Shown: piece after piece, positions 8,821 through 23,600 of the stretch | Layout of the letters: the number at the start of each line of letters is the position of its first letter | How positions within the stretch are numbered: the stretch's first letter is position 1 | Assembly: GCF_014205135.1 (NCBI RefSeq) | Contig: NZ_JACHMY010000001.1 | Coordinates: 4,340,001-4,404,000, forward strand | Reading direction: 5' to 3' | Length of the DNA: 64,000 bases | DNA from: Kribbella italica | Lineage (GTDB): Bacteria > Actinomycetota > Actinomycetes > Propionibacteriales > Kribbellaceae | Program-made: the position numbers and the translations under genes | Notes under the pieces: generated by a model | What the model was told of the DNA's origin: nothing | Database searches by the model: none | Seen by the model: only the letters and a program-made list of their open reading frames with translations

Positions 8821-9648
8821 ATGAGAGCCACCAGCGTCATCGCCTGCGCCGCCCTGAGCGTCGCCGGCCTGCTCGCCACCACCGGTACGGCGCTGTCCGC
8901 GCCGGCCCCCGCCCCGGCACCGGCGGAGGCCCCGCTGCAGCTGGGAGTCCAGCCGGGCTCTGCCGAGGCCCCGCAGCCCGCCGCGGCGCAGGCGGGCAAG
9001 CCGACCACCCCGACCGGGACCACCACCGGCCCGTGCAAGTACACCGCGACGCCCGACGACCCGTCGCCGCGACCGGTGTCGCTGCCGCCGGACCCGACTC
9101 CGACTCCGTCGAAGGGCGTCGTACGGGTCCTCCTGGCCACCAACCAAGGGCCGGTCCTGCTCACGCTCGACCGCGCCAAGGCGCCGTGCACGGTGCAGAG
9201 CTTCCTGCACCTGGCCAAGAGCAAGTTCTACAACTTCACCACCTGCCACCGGCTCACGCTGTACCCGACCCTCAAGGTCCTCCAGTGCGGCGACCCGACG
9301 GGCTCCGGCGAGCGCGGTCCCGGCTACAGCTACAAGGACGAGCTCCCGACCGACCTGCCACTGTGGCCGAACGACCCGCCGACCAGCGTCGCGCGCCTGT
9401 ACGCCCGCGGCACGCTGGCGATGGCCAACGCCGGCCCGAACACCAACGGCAGCCAGTTCTTCCTCACCTTCGGCGACTCCCGCCTCCGCCCCGACTACAC
9501 CGTCTTCGGCACCATCGACCGCCTCGGCCTCAAGGTCCTCGACCGCGTCGCCGCCGCCGGCATCGTCCCCACCGCCGAAGACCCCGCCCCGGTCGACGGC
9601 GCCCCGAAGCGCAAGACCGACATCCTGCTCGCCCAGAAGCTGTTCTGA
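8821..9648 (+). CDS. Secreted cyclophilin-type peptidyl-prolyl cis-trans isomerase
   Basis: 275 residues with a good ribosome site (GAAGGAG). A signal peptide ends near ALSAPAPA, followed by a proline/alanine-rich linker to about residue 90 and then the cyclophilin fold. Motifs are CHRL (the catalytic arginine, usually FHRV), GYSYKDE, and TNGSQFFLTFG with VFGTI. It isomerises Xaa-Pro bonds and, being exported, probably helps secreted proteins fold; a co-expressed client could be the mannosidase 28 bases upstream. The Phe-to-Cys change before HR is worth noting but recurs, as far as I recall, in actinobacterial relatives. A two-way terminator follows. Confidence 0.9.
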   Translation: MRATSVIACAALSVAGLLATTGTALSAPAPAPAPAEAPLQLGVQPGSAEAPQPAAAQAGKPTTPTGTTTGPCKYTATPDDPSPRPVSLPPDPTPTPSKGVVRVLLATNQGPVLLTLDRAKAPCTVQSFLHLAKSKFYNFTTCHRLTLYPTLKVLQCGDPTGSGERGPGYSYKDELPTDLPLWPNDPPTSVARLYARGTLAMANAGPNTNGSQFFLTFGDSRLRPDYTVFGTIDRLGLKVLDRVAAAGIVPTAEDPAPVDGAPKRKTDILLAQKLF

Positions 9649-9653
9649 CCGAC

Positions 9654-9692
9654 GACGACAGCCCCACAGCTTCCTGCTGTGGGGCTGTTGTC
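9654..9692. terminator. Shared terminator between the convergent cyclophilin and glycosylase genes
   Basis: The 17-base arms at 9654-9670 and 9676-9692 pair with one mismatch around the loop TTCCT. The stem lies between the two stop codons (9648 and 9691), overlapping the glycosylase stop, and could work in either direction. Confidence 0.75.
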
Positions 9693-10356
9693 ATGCCCGC
9701 CGCTTGGGCACGTGCGGCTTGTACTGCGAAACCGTCGGATCCCCCGGGATCCAGAAGCGCCACGGGTTGTCGGCCGCCTCCCGCAACCCCACCCGCGGAC
9801 CGGTCGACGGCACTCCGTCGAAACCCTCTCCGGGAAGCAGCCGTACGGCGGACTTCGGCGACAGCAGGTCGGTGCCGTTGGGCTCTCGACTGCTGATGCC
9901 CAAGGCAACACACAGCCGGGCCGGCCCCCGTGCCAGATCCCAGTCGGGGTTCCGAACCCGCCGCTTGGTGGGCAGCGCAGAGTTGAACTTCTCGACCACC
10001 GGCGCAACAGTCCCCCGGCGGGCCCGCGCCAGCTCAACGCCCTCGATCACCTCACCAGCACGGAACAACACCGCCGACGGCCGACCATCAGGCCCGACGC
10101 TGACGTTCATGCAGTAGTGCATGCCATACGTGAAGTACACGTACAAGAAGCCGGCCGGCCCGAACATCACCGCGTTGCGCGCAGTCTCGCCCCGGAAAGC
10201 ATGCGACCCGGGATCGTTCGGCCCGTCGTACGCCTCGACCTCGGTGATGCGGACGGCGACGGTGCCCTCCTCGGTGGTCCGGCGGAGGACCCTGCCGAGG
10301 AGCCGAGGGGCGACCTCCAGCACCGGACAGGCCAGCTGAGTACGACGAACAGGCAT
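9691..10356 (-). CDS. DNA-3-methyladenine glycosylase (AAG/MPG family)
   Basis: 221 residues. [20 protein letters not shown] carries the family's active-site glutamate region; [11 protein letters not shown] and [11 protein letters not shown] are the other hallmarks of the MPG fold. It flips out and excises alkylated purines in base excision repair. Its ATG lies 32 bases after the argH stop on the same strand, so it is probably read as the last gene of the arginine operon, though an internal promoter cannot be excluded. Length is normal. Confidence 0.93.
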   Translation of the reverse strand: MPVRRTQLACPVLEVAPRLLGRVLRRTTEEGTVAVRITEVEAYDGPNDPGSHAFRGETARNAVMFGPAGFLYVYFTYGMHYCMNVSVGPDGRPSAVLFRAGEVIEGVELARARRGTVAPVVEKFNSALPTKRRVRNPDWDLARGPARLCVALGISSREPNGTDLLSPKSAVRLLPGEGFDGVPSTGPRVGLREAADNPWRFWIPGDPTVSQYKPHVPKRRA

Positions 10357-10388
10357 GGCTGGACCCTACTGGCCGGGCGGTGGGGAGC

Positions 10389-11810
<1,422 letters not shown>

Positions 11811-11867
11811 TCAAAACACCACGAAAACACGGTCGGTGGGGTCAGCTCAGACAGTTGCTAACAGCAA

Positions 11868-14585
<2,718 letters not shown>

Positions 14586-14589
<4 letters not shown>

Positions 14590-15509
14590 GACGGGATCAC
14601 CTGGGTTCCACTTCCGGCGTCGGTGAAGATCTCCAGCAGCAACGAGTGCGGCACCCGGCCGTCGATCACGGTCGCCCGGGAGACGCCGGACTGGACCGCC
14701 CGCAGGCAGGCCTCCATCTTCGGCACCATGCCCGAGGCCAGCGACGGCAGCAGCTCGGCCAGCTCGGCGGCGTCGATCTGGGTGATGATGTCGTCGCTGT
14801 CCGGCCAGTTGCGGTACAGCCCGGCGACATCGGTCAGGACGACGAGCTTCTCGGCACCGAGCGCGACCGCCAGCGCGGACGCGGCGGTGTCGGCGTTCAC
14901 GTTGTGGGCCTGGCCGTCCTCGTCCGGCGCGATCGTCGACACGACCGGGATCCGGCCGGCGTCGATCAGGTCGATCACGGCTTCGGGGCGGACGTCGACG
15001 ACGTCGCCGACCAGGCCGATGTCGACCGCCTCGCCGTCGATCATCAGCCCGCGCCGCTCGGCGGTGAACAGCCCGGCGTCCTCACCGGACATCCCGACGG
15101 CGAACGGGCCGTGCGCGTTCAGCAGGCCGACCAACTCGCGGCCGACCTTGCCCACCAGGACCATGCCGACCACGTCCATCGCCTCGGGCGTGGTCACCCG
15201 CAGCCCACCGCGGAACTCGCTGTCGATGCCGAGCCGGCCGAGCATCTCGCTGATCTGCGGACCGCCGCCGTGCACGACGACGACCCGGACGCCGCAGTGC
15301 CGCAGGAAGACGATGTCGGACGCGAACGCCTGCTTCAGCTCGTCGTCGACCATCGCGTTGCCGCCGTACTTCACCACGATCGTCTTGCCGTGGAACTCCT
15401 TCAGCCACGGCAACGCCTCGGTCAGGACCGCGGCCTTCTCGACCGCGTTCGCCTGCGCCGCGGCCGCGCTGATCGTCACCGTTTTGGCGCCCTTCTCGAT
15501 CGCGGTCAC
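14586..15509 (-). CDS. argB: Acetylglutamate kinase
   Basis: 307 residues from the GTG at 15509, chosen because GGGAGG lies 7 bases upstream; the frame extends 11 codons further without a better site. [10 protein letters not shown] and the [14 protein letters not shown] phosphate loop are the family signatures, with [17 protein letters not shown] near the nucleotide site. It phosphorylates N-acetylglutamate and is usually the arginine-inhibited step. It is separated from argJ by a 154-base gap containing a nested inverted repeat, the only large gap inside the operon before argR. Confidence 0.96.
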
Positions 15510-15542
15510 TTGGCCTCCCAGCTTGGATGAGGTGCACCACAA

Positions 15543-15631
15543 GGTTTTGGGGCCGCCCGTTCTGGACTGAGGAGGGAGGGAGCGCAGCGACCGACCGACG
15601 AGGGAAGAACGGGCGACAAAGCCCCAAAACC
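15543..15631. repeat. Nested inverted repeat between argJ and argB
   Basis: The outer arms GGTTTTGGGGC (15543-15553) and GCCCCAAAACC (15621-15631) are perfectly complementary, as are the inner arms GCCCGTTCT (15555-15563) and AGAACGGGC (15606-15614). They would form a 20-bp broken stem around a purine-rich loop with GGAGGGAGGGAGCGCAGCGA. The element fills most of the only wide gap in the operon. It may be an intergenic repeat (REP- or MITE-like) or an RNA processing or attenuation structure. Confidence 0.6.
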
Positions 15632-15663
15632 CGCGGCGACGAAGTCGACGCCAAAAGCACAGC

Positions 15664-17948
<2,285 letters not shown>

Positions 17949-17995
17949 TCACTGTAGGCCAGGCGTGTCAGGCCGGTGAGCGAAGGAGGTCGGCG

Positions 17996-18547
17996 ATGGC
18001 ACGGATCAGGTTGGAGCACCGGCGAACCGGGCTGGTGCGGATGATGGAGTGGTACAGCAGGCGGAAGTACGGGCAGGTGCTGGACCCGGGCAAGGTGGCA
18101 CTGCACCATCGCGGCGTGCTGACGACCATGATGGTGATGGAGGGGTCGGCGGCGCGGTGGAAGGGGCTGGACCCGACGCTGAAGGCGCTGGCCACGATGG
18201 TGGTGAGCGCGGAGATCGGGTGCAGCTGGTGCATGGATTTCGGCTTCTGGGAGTACCACCACCAGAAGGTGGATCGAGCCAAGCTGCGGGATGTGCCACA
18301 GTGGCGGGACAGTGACGTCTACTCGGACCTGGAGCGCGCGGTGATGAGCTACGCGGTGGCGGCGACGGCGACTCCGCCGGCGGTGACGGACGAGCAGGTC
18401 GAGCGGTTGCTCGAGGACCTGTCCGAGGCCGACCTGGTCGAGCTGACCGCGCAGATCTCGCTGGAGAACTACCGGTCCCGGATCAACGCGTCGCTCGGGC
18501 TGACCAGCCAGGGGTTCAAGGAGACCTGCGAGTTGAGGCCCGCGTGA
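17996..18547 (+). CDS. Carboxymuconolactone decarboxylase / AhpD-like protein
   Basis: 183 residues, all helical. The AhpD-type redox motif ExxxCxxC is present (AEIGCSWCMDFGFWEYHH). Proteins of this fold act as peroxide-related thiol enzymes or decarboxylases. The stop overlaps the start of the ECF41 sigma factor in GTGA (18544-18547). CMD proteins next to ECF41 factors are a known arrangement, so this protein is likely the target or partner of that sigma factor. Its substrate is unknown. Confidence 0.85.
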   Translation: MARIRLEHRRTGLVRMMEWYSRRKYGQVLDPGKVALHHRGVLTTMMVMEGSAARWKGLDPTLKALATMVVSAEIGCSWCMDFGFWEYHHQKVDRAKLRDVPQWRDSDVYSDLERAVMSYAVAATATPPAVTDEQVERLLEDLSEADLVELTAQISLENYRSRINASLGLTSQGFKETCELRPA

Positions 18548-19440
18548 GCGACGCGGAGCTGGCCGCGGAGTTCGACGAGCACCGGTCGGTGCTCGTCGGT
18601 GCGGCGTACCGGGTGGTCGGGAGTGTGACCGACGCGGAGGACGTCGTCCAGGAGACCTGGCTGCGCTGGTCCGCGGCGGATCGGACCGAGGTGCGCGAGG
18701 TCCGCGCGTACCTGATCCGCATCACCACCCGGCTCGCGCTGAACCGGCTCCGCCAGCAGAAGTCCCGACGGGAGAACTACGTCGGCCCGTGGCTGCCCGA
18801 GCCGATCGTGGCGACGCCGCAGGAGCAGGACCCGGCGGCCATCGCCGAGGTGGCGGACTCGGTGTCGATGGCGATGCTCGTCGTCCTGGAGACGCTGTCG
18901 CCGTTGGAGCGGGCCGCGTTCGTACTGCGTGAGGTGTTCGACCTGCCGTTCGCGGAGATCGGTGACACGCTCGGCCGGTCCGAGGCCGCCGTACGGCAGC
19001 TCGCGCACCGCGCGCGGGAGCATGTGCACGCGCGGCAGCCGCGCCACCGGGTCGACAAGGCGCGGCACCAGGAGCTCACCGACCGGTTCATGGCGGCGTC
19101 CGCGTCCGGCGACTTCGAGCAGGTCGTCGCCATGCTCGCGCCGGACGTCGAGCTCATCAGCGACGGCGGCGGCAAGCGGCGCGCCGCCCTCCGGCCGATG
19201 TACGGCGCCGACAAGGTCGGCCGCTGGCTCGTCGCGGTGGTCAACTCCCCGGAGACCGCCGGGATGGAGTTCGGCACCACCGAGCTCAACGGCGAGATCG
19301 CCTACCTGGCCTACAACGGCAACACGGTCGACACCGCCGGCTTCCTGCAGCTCGACGAGCACGGCCTGATCAGCCACATCTACGTCGTCCGCAACCCGGA
19401 CAAGCTCACCGGGGTTCCAACTCGGGACCAACTAGGCTAG
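18544..19440 (+). CDS. ECF41-type sigma factor (SigJ-like) with a SnoaL-like C-terminal domain
   Basis: 298 residues from a GTG. Regions 2 and 4 are present (GAAYRVVGSVTDAEDVVQETWLRW; LPFAEIGDTLGRSEAAVRQLAHRAREH). The linker has WLPEP, and the C-terminal SnoaL-like domain of about 110 residues carries DGGGK and NPDKL, the three hallmarks of the ECF41 group. In that group the fused C-terminal domain controls activity in place of a separate anti-sigma factor. It overlaps the CMD-protein gene by four bases, the genomic context expected for ECF41. Confidence 0.93.
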   Translation: MSDAELAAEFDEHRSVLVGAAYRVVGSVTDAEDVVQETWLRWSAADRTEVREVRAYLIRITTRLALNRLRQQKSRRENYVGPWLPEPIVATPQEQDPAAIAEVADSVSMAMLVVLETLSPLERAAFVLREVFDLPFAEIGDTLGRSEAAVRQLAHRAREHVHARQPRHRVDKARHQELTDRFMAASASGDFEQVVAMLAPDVELISDGGGKRRAALRPMYGADKVGRWLVAVVNSPETAGMEFGTTELNGEIAYLAYNGNTVDTAGFLQLDEHGLISHIYVVRNPDKLTGVPTRDQLG

Positions 19441-19470
19441 GTGCAACCCAGTCGCATCTAGGAGGTTCTG

Positions 19471-19995
19471 GTGGAATACGTCGTGATCGAAGCGGACGCG
19501 GTGTCGGATCCCGGGTTGCGGGCGGATCTGCTGGACACCTGGATCGCGGCGACGGACGCCGGGGGCAGCGTCGGCTTCACCGCGCCGGCACCGGTGCACC
19601 TGGTCGCCGACACGCTGGACCTGGCGCTGGAGCGGGTGGCGGCCGGGCGTGATCTGCTCGGCGTACTGCACAACGGCGATCGGTACGTCGGCATGGGACT
19701 GCTGGTCGCCAACAGCGGGCAGCTCAGCTCGCACTGGCGGACGGTGCTGCGAGTGATGGTCCACCCGAAGTACCAGGGCGGCGGCGCCGGGCGGCGGCTG
19801 ATGGACGGGCTGCGCTCGTCGGCCGAGCACCTCGGCCTGGAGCAGCTGATGCTCACCATCCGCGACGGCGGCCTGGACGCCTTCTACACGAAGCTCGGCT
19901 ACCGCGTCGTGGGCAGCCACCCCCGCGCGGTCCGCGTCGCCCCGGACGACTACCGCGACGAGATCATGCTGGTCACGGACCTGAGACGCTCCTAG
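19471..19995 (+). CDS. GNAT-family N-acetyltransferase
   Basis: 174 residues from GTG with a strong ribosome site (AGGAGG). The acetyl-CoA loop is HPKYQGGGAGRRLMDGL, near residues 96-112, followed by the end of the GNAT fold (DAFYTKLGYRVVG). It should transfer an acetyl group to a small molecule or protein amine; the substrate cannot be inferred. It starts 30 bases after the sigma-factor stop and has its own ribosome site, so co-transcription is possible but not shown. Confidence 0.85.
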   Translation: MEYVVIEADAVSDPGLRADLLDTWIAATDAGGSVGFTAPAPVHLVADTLDLALERVAAGRDLLGVLHNGDRYVGMGLLVANSGQLSSHWRTVLRVMVHPKYQGGGAGRRLMDGLRSSAEHLGLEQLMLTIRDGGLDAFYTKLGYRVVGSHPRAVRVAPDDYRDEIMLVTDLRRS

Positions 19996-20065
19996 AACGA
20001 AATGTCGAGGGACGACGGCTCGCCCCGACGTCCCGGGCGTCCGACCGACCACGAAGGAGCCTGCG

Positions 20066-20617
20066 ATGCGCGATCTGATCGTCACCGAGAACATCACCCT
20101 CGACGGAGTCGTCGAGGCCAGCGACGACTGGTTCCTGGTGTACGACGCCGGAGCCGACACCAGCGACCTGCTCGAGGTGAGCCGGCAGCACAGTGCGGCG
20201 GCCGACGCGTTCCTGGTCGGCCGCGAGACCTTCGAGTCGATGCGTGGGTTCTGGCCTGAGCAGACCGATGACAAGACCGGCATCACGCAGTACCTGAACG
20301 AGGTGCAGAAGTACGTCGTGTCCAGCACGCTCCAGGACCCCGGGTGGGAGCCCACGACGGTCCTGCGTGGGTGCGACGAGGTTGCTGGCGTCAAGGAGCA
20401 GCCGGGCAAGGACATCACCGTCACCGGGAGCATTGGCCTCGTGCAGGAGCTGGCGGAGCGGAAGCTGGTCGACGAGTACCGGCTGTTCGTCTACCCGGTG
20501 ACGGCCGGGCACGGGCGGCGGCTGTTCGAGGACGGGCGGGAGCTGCGGCGGTTCGCGCTGGTGGAGACGCGGGCGTTCAGCCCCGGCGTGGTGCTGCTGC
20601 GCTACCGGACGAAGTGA
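20066..20617 (+). CDS. Dihydrofolate reductase-like protein (RibD C-terminal fold)
   Basis: 183 residues, ribosome site GAAGGAG. LIVTENITLDGVVEA, FLVGRETFESMRGFWP and the DEYRLFVYPVTAGHGRRLF end are typical of the stand-alone RibD_C reductases of actinobacteria. They bind NADPH, but the physiological substrate is rarely known; a true folate reductase role is unlikely because the chromosomal folA family differs. A terminator follows at 20622. Confidence 0.85.
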   Translation: MRDLIVTENITLDGVVEASDDWFLVYDAGADTSDLLEVSRQHSAAADAFLVGRETFESMRGFWPEQTDDKTGITQYLNEVQKYVVSSTLQDPGWEPTTVLRGCDEVAGVKEQPGKDITVTGSIGLVQELAERKLVDEYRLFVYPVTAGHGRRLFEDGRELRRFALVETRAFSPGVVLLRYRTK

Positions 20618-20621
20618 AGCG

Positions 20622-20655
20622 AGGCCGGGTCCTGCTCCTCAGCGGGACCCGGCCT
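20622..20655. terminator. Terminator between the convergent reductase and surface-protein genes
   Basis: A perfect 11-bp stem, AGGCCGGGTCC (20622-20632) with GGACCCGGCCT (20645-20655), begins four bases after the reductase stop and ends 14 bases before the stop of the minus-strand surface-protein gene. It can serve both genes. Confidence 0.75.
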
Positions 20656-20668
20656 TGCTGCTCTGGGG

Positions 20669-23600
20669 TCAGCGGCGTCGGCGCAGCAGAGTGAGGCCGA
20701 GGGCTGCGAGCAGGCCGCCCATGGTCAGGATGATCGCCGGCGGGCCGCCGGTGTCCGGAAGCGTTGCGGCCGCGGGTGCCGCGCCGCCCGGCTGGTCGGC
20801 CGGCGGCTGCCCGCCGACGGCGATCTTCAGGTGGGACTCGACGGTACGGCCGTCCGAATCGGTGACTCGGTAGGCCGCCTTGGCGATGCCCGAGAACGTT
20901 CGCTCCGGGACCAGGCGGATCGTGCCGTCGGGGAGGACCGTCCACACGCCGACGTTCGGTACGGCGAGACGCGGCACGCAGGTGGCCGTTCCGGTGGCAA
21001 GGCAAACGGTCGTGGGGATCCACGAAGCGCCCTCGGTCGCCGTGTCGTTCAGCAGCGGGTTGACGACGACCGGGTTGCCCGGCGTCGACGTCCCGCCGTC
21101 CGGCGACGCCTTCGCGCTCAGCGGCGCCGTCACCGTGATCTCCAGCCGGGCGGTGTCCGACGTCCCGTTCTTGTCGGTGACCCGGTAGCCCACCGCACGC
21201 GTCGTACCGCTGAATCCGCCGGCAGGGTTGAAGGTCACCGTCCCGGCCGCGGCGACCGTGAACGTCCCCTCCCCCGGGATCGTCACCGTCTTCTTGTCCT
21301 TGCCGTCCACCGGATCCCGGACGACCACCGACCCCGGAACCAGCACCGCCGACGCGTCACCGGGCTTGTCGTTGTCCAGCACCGGAACCACCACGGCCTT
21401 CCCGTACGCCGTCCGCGCGCTGTCGTCGACGGCGACCGGCCGAACCGGCAGCACCGTCACCGCGACGGTCGAGCGCGCCGCGTTCCGGTTGCTGTCCTTC
21501 ACCTCGTACTGCGTCGGCCGGCTCGTCCCCGTGAACGTCGCCACCGGGCTGAACGTGAGCTTGCCCTCAGCAACCACCAGCGTGCCCTGCCCGGGAATCG
21601 TCACCCGGCCGACCAGGTCCCCGTCCAACCCCACCAGCAGCAACGACGCCGGGTCGAGCTTTGCCCCCGGACCAGGCTTGTCGTTGGTCAGCGGATCGAC
21701 GACAACCGCCACACCCTGCTTCGTCTTCACCCGATCAGGCTGCGCGACCGGCTTGGCCTCGACCGTCACCGTCACCGTCGCCGTACCGATACTGCCGTTC
21801 TTGTCGCTCACCTGGTACTTCACCGGCGTCACCGAGCCCGTCGAACCGCCCTCCGGCACCAGCCGCACTCCCCCATCGGGCTGCGCCGTCCACACTCCCT
21901 GCCCGGCGACCCGAAGCGACGACACGGCATCGCCGGTCGCCGGATCGACCACCCGCACCGACGACGGCACCAGCGGCGCGCTCGGATCGCCGGCCTTGTC
22001 GTTGCCGAGCACCGGCACGGAGACCGGAGTGTCGTACGCCGTGGTCGCAGCGTCGTCGACCGCCACCGGCTCGATCCGCGTCACCGTCACGGTCGCCGTC
22101 GCGGCGGCCTTGTTCCCACTCGTGTCGGTCACCTGATACCCGACAGCGCTCCGCCCGCTGAACGCGGCGACCGGCTTGAACGTGATCGCGCCCGTCACGG
22201 CGTCGACCTCGAACGTCCCCTGCCCCGCGATCGTCACCTTCCGCTCCCAGACGCGGATCGACGAGGTGCCGTAGAGCTGGACCGACGTCTTCTCCAGCTC
22301 CGCCGCCGTCCCCGGCACGTCGTTGGCCAGCGGGTCGAACGTCACCTCGCCGTTCTGCTTGGTCGTGACGCTGTCCGGCTTCGCCTCCGGCCCCTTCCCG
22401 ACGGTGAGGAACAGCAGCCCTTCGGCGGTCGTCCCGTTGTCGTCGGTGATCCGGTACGTCGCCGGTGTCGTCACCCCTTGGTAGCCCTTGACCGGCGTGA
22501 AGGTCACCCGCCCGGTCTTGTCGGCGACGTACGTCCCCTCGCGCGGCTGCGTCACCTTCGCCCGGTACACCCCGTCCGCGGGATCCTTCAGCAGCAGGCT
22601 CCCGGCGACCAGCGGCGCACTCGGATCGCCCGGCTTGTCGTTCGCCAGGACGTCGACCGTGATCGCCTGGCCGAACGGCGTGATCGCCGAGTCGTCGGCC
22701 GTGAACGGGTCGATCGGCGTCGTGCTCAGCAGCAACGTCGCGGTCGCGGTCGTCTTGTTGCTGTCGGCAACGAGATAGGTGATCGCCCGGCCCTTGCCCC
22801 GGAACGTCGGCAGCGGATCGAAGATCACCGCCCCGCCGTCCTGCACGGTGTACGTACCCTGCCCGGCCACGGTCACCGACCGCGCGAAGTCCGACCGCGC
22901 CGACGCTTCCCGCAGTACGACGGACGCCGGATCCAGTCGCGCGTCCGTCCCCGGGCTGTCGTTGCTCAGCACGTTGACCGTCACGGTCACGTCCTGCAGC
23001 GTCGACGCCGTGTCCGGCCGCGCGATCGGCGGCGCCCCGACGGTGACCCGCAGCACCGCGGTCGCGAGCGTCCCGTTGTCGTCGGCCACCTGATAGGTCA
23101 GGTCCGTCGCCGACCCGCTGAACCCGGCCGCCGGATCGAAGACCACCACCCCGTCGCGAGCGGTGAAGACTCCTTGCCCCTTCACGGTCACCGACGGCTT
23201 GAACACCCCGTCGGCCGCGTCCTCGAGCCGCAGACTCCCCGGCACCAGCGGCGCGGTCGGATCCCCGGCCTTGTCGTTGCCCAGCACCTTCAGCGTGACG
23301 GCCCTGTCGTACGGCGTCGAAGCGCTGTCGTCCGTCGCGACCGGCGTCACCGGCGTGACGGTCACCGCGATCGTCGACCGCGTCGCCTGGTCGAACCAGT
23401 CCGAGACCCGGTACCGCAGCGTGGTCGCCGTCCCCGTGAACGACGGGATCGGGTCGAACGCCACGGTCCCGTCCGGATCCACGGTCCACCGGCCCTGCCC
23501 CGGAACCGTGACCACCTTGCGCAGCGAGCCGTCGGCCGGATCGATCAGCACCAGGCTGAGCGGATCGAGCCCGGTGCCCGGCCCGGCGAGATCGTTGGCG

